Shown piece after piece: positions 60,482 to 64,000 of a DNA stretch of 64,000 bases. Every line of letters starts with the position of its first letter. The first letter of the stretch is position 1. The position numbers were made by a program, and so were the translations under genes. The stretch spans positions 31,426-95,425 of the forward strand of contig JAGPNG010000004.1 in NCBI GenBank assembly GCA_018052475.1. The letters are read 5' to 3'. Origin of the DNA: Candidatus Fermentithermobacillaceae bacterium (GTDB lineage: Bacteria; Bacillota; Sulfobacillia; Fermentithermobacillales; Fermentithermobacillaceae). The notes beneath the pieces were generated by a model, which did not search any database, was not told the DNA's origin, and saw only the letters and a list, made by a program, of their open reading frames with translations.

Positions 60482-62615
60482 CTATCTCCCTCCCTGGTTC
60501 CGAGAGAGTAAAGAAAAAAGTTGCTCCCGCATCGGGTACTCCCTCAGCCCAAATCCTGCCGCCATGACGATATATTATTCTTGCAACTGTTGCCAGACCT
60601 ATGCCGGTCCCTTCAAATTCTTCTCCATGCAATCTTTGAAAAGGCATAAACAGTTTCTCGGCATATCGCATGTCAAATCCGACTCCATTGTCTCTTACAA
60701 AATACACGGTTTCTCCATTCTGCCCAATGGCACCAAATTCAATAACGGCATGGTCCTTGCTAGCAGTGAACTTCCATGCGTTACCCAAAAGGTTGTCCAA
60801 AACTATCCTCACCAAATCCGCATCGCATTCTGCTACCAAACCGTCGGTTATCTTGAATTCTACAGTACGGCAAGGATCTCTTTCTCGCAGTTCCTTGACA
60901 ACTTCTTGAGCAATAGTGCTAAGATCTACCATCCCAATATTCAGATCCTTTTGGGAGAGCCGGGAGAGACTTAGAAGGTCGTCAATAAGTTGACCCATTC
61001 TTTCGGCAGCTGCCTCTATACGCTCTAAATAATCCATACCGACTTCGTCCAATCGATCGCCGTAGTCTTCTATTACTGCTTGTGCGAATCCATGGATAGC
61101 CCTGAGTGGGGCTCGTAAGTCGTGAGAGACAGAATAACTAAAGGCTTCAAGTTCTTTGTTGGCCATTTCAAGCTCGCGACGGGCTTTGGTATCGGTTATA
61201 TCTGAAATCGTAAACATGGTTGCCTTTCTTCCTCCATAGTCTATGACTACATTGCTGATTAAGGCATAAAGAGGTGTACCGTCTTTACGGATTAGCGTTA
61301 TCTCATAAACTACGGGTTCGTCTTTTCCTTCTTGTCTCTTTTTTGAGCGTCTAAGCACAAGATCGCGTTCTTCAGGAGCTATTACATCGGCAATGCGGAT
61401 ACCTACAACTTCGTCTGCCGTGTAACCGAGCATCTTAACTAGCACGGGATTCGCATACACTACCTTGTTATCCTGATGAATTCCTATACCTACCAGTGCA
61501 TTTTCTACTAAAGTTCTGTATCTTTCTTCAGAACGGCGGAGATTTTCCGAGACTTCCACATACGATGTCATGTCGTGTGCGGTCACAACCACGCCTACGG
61601 GAACCTCGTCACGTTCTGCAAGCGAAGCAGAAAAAAGGACAGGGACAGTCCTGCCATCTTTCGCCTTAAACAACACGTTGATATCTTTCACTATCTTAGA
61701 AGAAATCAGCGTACTGTAAAATGCGTCTTCTTCGAGGTTCAGCGGCCCTGAGCCTTCAAACAACGAATAAAAGGTGCGGCCATTGATTTCTTGTGCGCTA
61801 TAGCCCAACATTCTTACGGCAGCCTGATTTGCATAAGCTATCCTCCCAGTCATATCTACAAGCATTAGAGAATCGCCCATCGTAGAGAGTATCTCTGAGG
61901 TCACATAGACCGGCTTAAGGGTAAGAATTCCGTATCGTTCAACGACGTACGCAAGACCGCAAGCCCAAATAAGGGCGACCACATTACCCATTGGAGGCAC
62001 GACGTGTATCTTGAGAACAGGCAGCACCGTGTCTGACAAAGCTCCCAACGGAAGGGCGATGAGCATGGTTATGCCGGATATATAGGCGCCTTTTTTCTTG
62101 CGCATATCAGGAGCATGTATGAAGGTGTCAAGCGCAAAATACGCGCACAAAAGAACAAAAACAGCATAGTACAAAGAAAATGCCAAGGATGCCGCCGATT
62201 TCGACCACCCTATTGACCAACCATAAGGCATTTCAATGAAATCAACGATTAGGTTTCCCGAAAACTGCTGGTAGATAAAGTAAACTGAAATGAGTGCGGA
62301 ACCTGCGTACAGCCAAAAGTGCCTCGGCCACCAGTCTTTCTCCGCAAAACATATGTAAAACCAAAGGCCAAAGGTCGGGAAAGTACACCAGCCCAGTGAA
62401 CTTACCTTAACCCAGAATCTAGCTTGTGCAACTGATGTTGAATTGGATAAGAACAGCTGCCCAAAACTGTACACGGCAAAAGACAAAAAGATACAGGCGC
62501 ATAGCCGATTCAATGCCGCTTTGGGGTTCTTTAGCAGAATATATACTATGAGGCCCAGGTAAATCGCAAGGGCAGAGAAATTGAGAAGTATGCTGAGTAA
62601 TCTTGCTATTGACAC
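60456..62615 (-). CDS. 7TM-input sensor histidine kinase with two PAS domains
   Basis: About 719 residues. The N-terminal 230 residues hold about seven helices of the histidine-kinase N-terminal 7TM type (LLSILLNFSALAIYLGLIVYILLKNP...). Two PAS domains follow (GDSLMLVDMTGRIAYANQAAVRMLGYS and ENALVGIGIHQDNKVVYANPVLVKMLGYT), then HisKA with the phospho-histidine in YSVSHDLRAPLRAIHGFAQAV and HATPase (NAWKFTA, VYFVRDNGVGFD, GTGIGLATVARIIYRHGG). The phospho-histidine is residue 512 counted from the frame opening at 62657, about 498 from the preferred start. GTG 62615 (AAAAGGAGATTGC upstream) is preferred; a TATAAT at 62663-62658 overlaps the GTG at 62657, ruling that start out if the promoter is real. 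Confidence 0.88.
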   Translation of the reverse strand: MSIARLLSILLNFSALAIYLGLIVYILLKNPKAALNRLCACIFLSFAVYSFGQLFLSNSTSVAQARFWVKVSSLGWCTFPTFGLWFYICFAEKDWWPRHFWLYAGSALISVYFIYQQFSGNLIVDFIEMPYGWSIGWSKSAASLAFSLYYAVFVLLCAYFALDTFIHAPDMRKKKGAYISGITMLIALPLGALSDTVLPVLKIHVVPPMGNVVALIWACGLAYVVERYGILTLKPVYVTSEILSTMGDSLMLVDMTGRIAYANQAAVRMLGYSAQEINGRTFYSLFEGSGPLNLEEDAFYSTLISSKIVKDINVLFKAKDGRTVPVLFSASLAERDEVPVGVVVTAHDMTSYVEVSENLRRSEERYRTLVENALVGIGIHQDNKVVYANPVLVKMLGYTADEVVGIRIADVIAPEERDLVLRRSKKRQEGKDEPVVYEITLIRKDGTPLYALISNVVIDYGGRKATMFTISDITDTKARRELEMANKELEAFSYSVSHDLRAPLRAIHGFAQAVIEDYGDRLDEVGMDYLERIEAAAERMGQLIDDLLSLSRLSQKDLNIGMVDLSTIAQEVVKELRERDPCRTVEFKITDGLVAECDADLVRIVLDNLLGNAWKFTASKDHAVIEFGAIGQNGETVYFVRDNGVGFDMRYAEKLFMPFQRLHGEEFEGTGIGLATVARIIYRHGGRIWAEGVPDAGATFFFTLSEPGREIDGRKRNSA

Positions 62616-62663
62616 TGCTCGCAATCTCCTTTTCTTCCGGCTATGCAACAAGTCCACATTATA

Positions 62664-62961
62664 CCACAGAAGATAAAAGGGAAGCGCCCTTGAAATCGCA
62701 TGTCTGCTTCAACATCACACGAGTAGATAGTATTCGACCGTTAAGCTCCCGAAAAACTATGGATCATCTCTCGCATCCCAGCAGCTAGGGGGCCGACCGC
62801 ACTTCACCCGGATGACTCTTTGTGCAATCCGAAACGTGAAGGATAAAGAGGCATCTAGTCATGTTTCGCACAAAAACAACAGGCAATTCGCGACAACAGT
62901 AAGAACTCGCATCTTTACGCCATAATATCACACTATTGCTGTATTGAACAGGTTCTTCATT
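62664..62961. other. Spacer between the sensor kinase and the S9 peptidase
   Basis: About 300 bp with no gene and no clear terminator or repeat. The kinase promoter -10 (TATAAT on the minus strand, 62658-62663) is at the left border. Confidence 0.4.
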
Positions 62962-64000
62962 CTAACCCTTTATTCGGTAGCCTTTCGGAGGATCTCCACC
63001 GAGCAAATGCTTAACGAAGTAATCCCACCTCTTCCTTGTGATATACGGATGATAGCCGTCAGAATGGCATCCATTGGGCAGAATCAAGAAATCGAAATCT
63101 TTGTTCGCCTTGATGAGTGCATCAACAAGTTGAAGAGATGCAGCCGGAGGCACGTTTTCATCCATTTCCCCATGCATGATGAGGAGATGCCCTTGGAGGT
63201 TTTCGGCTATCGCGGGATTGGCCTGTTCCTCGTAATGCGGTCCGACAGGCAATCCCATATACCTTTCGATCCAACTTGCTTTGTCAGTCCTATGGTCGTG
63301 ATTCCCCGCCCAGACCACCGCTACTTTGAAAAAGTCCGGATGCTCTAATATCGCACGTCCCGCGGCATACCCTCCTGCCGATCCGCCATATATGCCTACG
63401 CGGCTTAAGTCCATGTATGGATATTTATCGGCCAGTTGCCTGAACGCCCCGATGTGATCGGGCATTCCTGCATCCCCGAGATTTCTGTAAGAATGATCTT
63501 GAAACCACTTGGATCTAAAGGCCATGCCCAAGCCGTCAACCGTTACCACTATGAACCCAAGTTCCGATATGGCTTGATCTTGCCAAAACTGCCTACTACC
63601 TTCGCTTTCGCCAAACGCTTTAGGGGTTCTTATGGTCTGAGGCCCTGAGTAGTTTGCCTCAATTACCGGATATGTTTTGGACGGATCGAAATTAGACGGC
63701 CTCACGATCATGCCGTAAATATTGGTTATCCCGTCGCGAGCCTTTACACAAAACCGTTCAGGAAAACTCCAGCCGGTCTCAAAGAGCAGGGCCAGGTCTG
63801 CCGTTTCCAGTTCCAGCACCAAGCTGCTATCGCTGCTACAATCGCATCTCCGCAGAACCGTGCTTGGCGCCAAGTCCACCCTTGAGTATCTGTCGAGAAA
63901 GTATTTTCCGCTCGGGGTAAATGTTATCTGGTGTTCCGCATCCTCAGGAGTAAGCAGTTCTACTTGGTTATTGTCTAGCCCTACTTTGTAAAGATGTCGG
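62962..64000 (-). CDS. S9 family peptidase (dipeptidyl peptidase IV-like), N-terminus beyond window
   Basis: About 345 residues of the C-terminal part are visible and the frame is open to the window edge. Before the catalytic domain the last propeller blade reads LYKVGLDNNQVELLTPED...ITFTPSGKYFLDRYSRVD. The alpha/beta hydrolase domain has the nucleophile serine in GIYGGSAGGYAAGRA, aspartate in MHGEMDENVPP and histidine in LPNGCHSDGYHPYI, a full triad. It removes dipeptides or cleaves short peptides after proline-like residues; whether it is secreted cannot be told without the N-terminus. Confidence 0.88.
   Translation of the reverse strand, partial: RHLYKVGLDNNQVELLTPEDAEHQITFTPSGKYFLDRYSRVDLAPSTVLRRCDCSSDSSLVLELETADLALLFETGWSFPERFCVKARDGITNIYGMIVRPSNFDPSKTYPVIEANYSGPQTIRTPKAFGESEGSRQFWQDQAISELGFIVVTVDGLGMAFRSKWFQDHSYRNLGDAGMPDHIGAFRQLADKYPYMDLSRVGIYGGSAGGYAAGRAILEHPDFFKVAVVWAGNHDHRTDKASWIERYMGLPVGPHYEEQANPAIAENLQGHLLIMHGEMDENVPPAASLQLVDALIKANKDFDFLILPNGCHSDGYHPYITRKRWDYFVKHLLGGDPPKGYRIKG

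Noticed and set aside
1..64000. tRNA and rRNA genes
   Set aside because: I looked for cloverleaf signatures such as GGTTCGAATCC-type T-arms and found only the GTTCGA within the TPP riboswitch; no rRNA-like block seen.

Overview
The window looks like part of the chromosome of an anaerobic Gram-positive bacterium of the Firmicutes (Clostridia-like). The reasons are strong AGGAGG-type ribosome binding sites, many TTG and GTG starts, a Firmicutes-type ThiT thiamine transporter under a TPP riboswitch, an NADH-poor, amino-acid and CoA-ester based metabolism (glutamate dehydrogenase, 3-hydroxyacyl-CoA dehydrogenase, radical-type 2-hydroxyacyl-CoA dehydratase parts) and a PhoP/PhoR phosphate regulon with Bacillus-like Pho boxes. 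No rRNA, tRNA or CRISPR array was seen. I cannot name the species from sequence alone.

Layout. 1-14.9 kb: thiT (cut by the window edge) with its riboswitch, nadE, gdhA, a glutaredoxin, an adenosine-specific kinase family gene, an unusual in-frame fusion of the replication-associated ATPase RarA with 3-hydroxybutyryl-CoA dehydrogenase, threonine aldolase, a thioredoxin, coaE-polA, a tiny stand-alone transcription unit, a Nudix hydrolase and a GH26-like lipoprotein. 15.2-23.4 kb: tldD-pmbA-dapB and a HerA-like ATPase in one direction, an orphan membrane protein and a FabK/nitronate-monooxygenase type flavoprotein. 23.7-29.2 kb: pepF, a PLP-dependent racemase, an Old Yellow Enzyme type oxidoreductase and an M42 aminopeptidase.

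29.5-41.7 kb: a two-gene 2-hydroxyacyl-CoA dehydratase locus. Its second gene fuses a dehydratase subunit to its ATP-dependent activator and is split by a 9.2-kb integrative mobilizable element (30908-40143). The element carries a large serine recombinase, a MobV relaxase, a short RepA, a Cys-rich VLP protein and an XRE regulator. A complete 2755-bp IS21-family insertion sequence has jumped into a DUF3795 gene of the element, leaving an 8-bp target duplication. Removing the element and the IS on paper restores both reading frames exactly, so the locus is nested: chromosome gene, mobilizable element, insertion sequence.

41.8-64 kb: a DUF3048 lipoprotein, mscL, plsY, asparaginase, a polysaccharide pyruvyl transferase/F420-hydrogenase-beta-like pair, a GntR-regulated ABC exporter operon with a clear promoter-operator, and a phosphate module (pstSCA, phoPR, phoU-pstB in three transcription units). 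The end holds a prepilin peptidase-like protein, a 7TM hybrid-input sensor kinase with an HD-GYP response regulator, and an S9 peptidase cut by the window edge.

A short palindromic repeat (about 31 bp, TGAAGC...ACCGTCCCC...GCTTCA) is scattered through the host intergenic DNA in about fifteen full or partial copies and is absent from the mobile element. At five gene ends the repeat itself supplies the stop codon. Two double copies in inverted orientation bracket the GntR-ABC operon.
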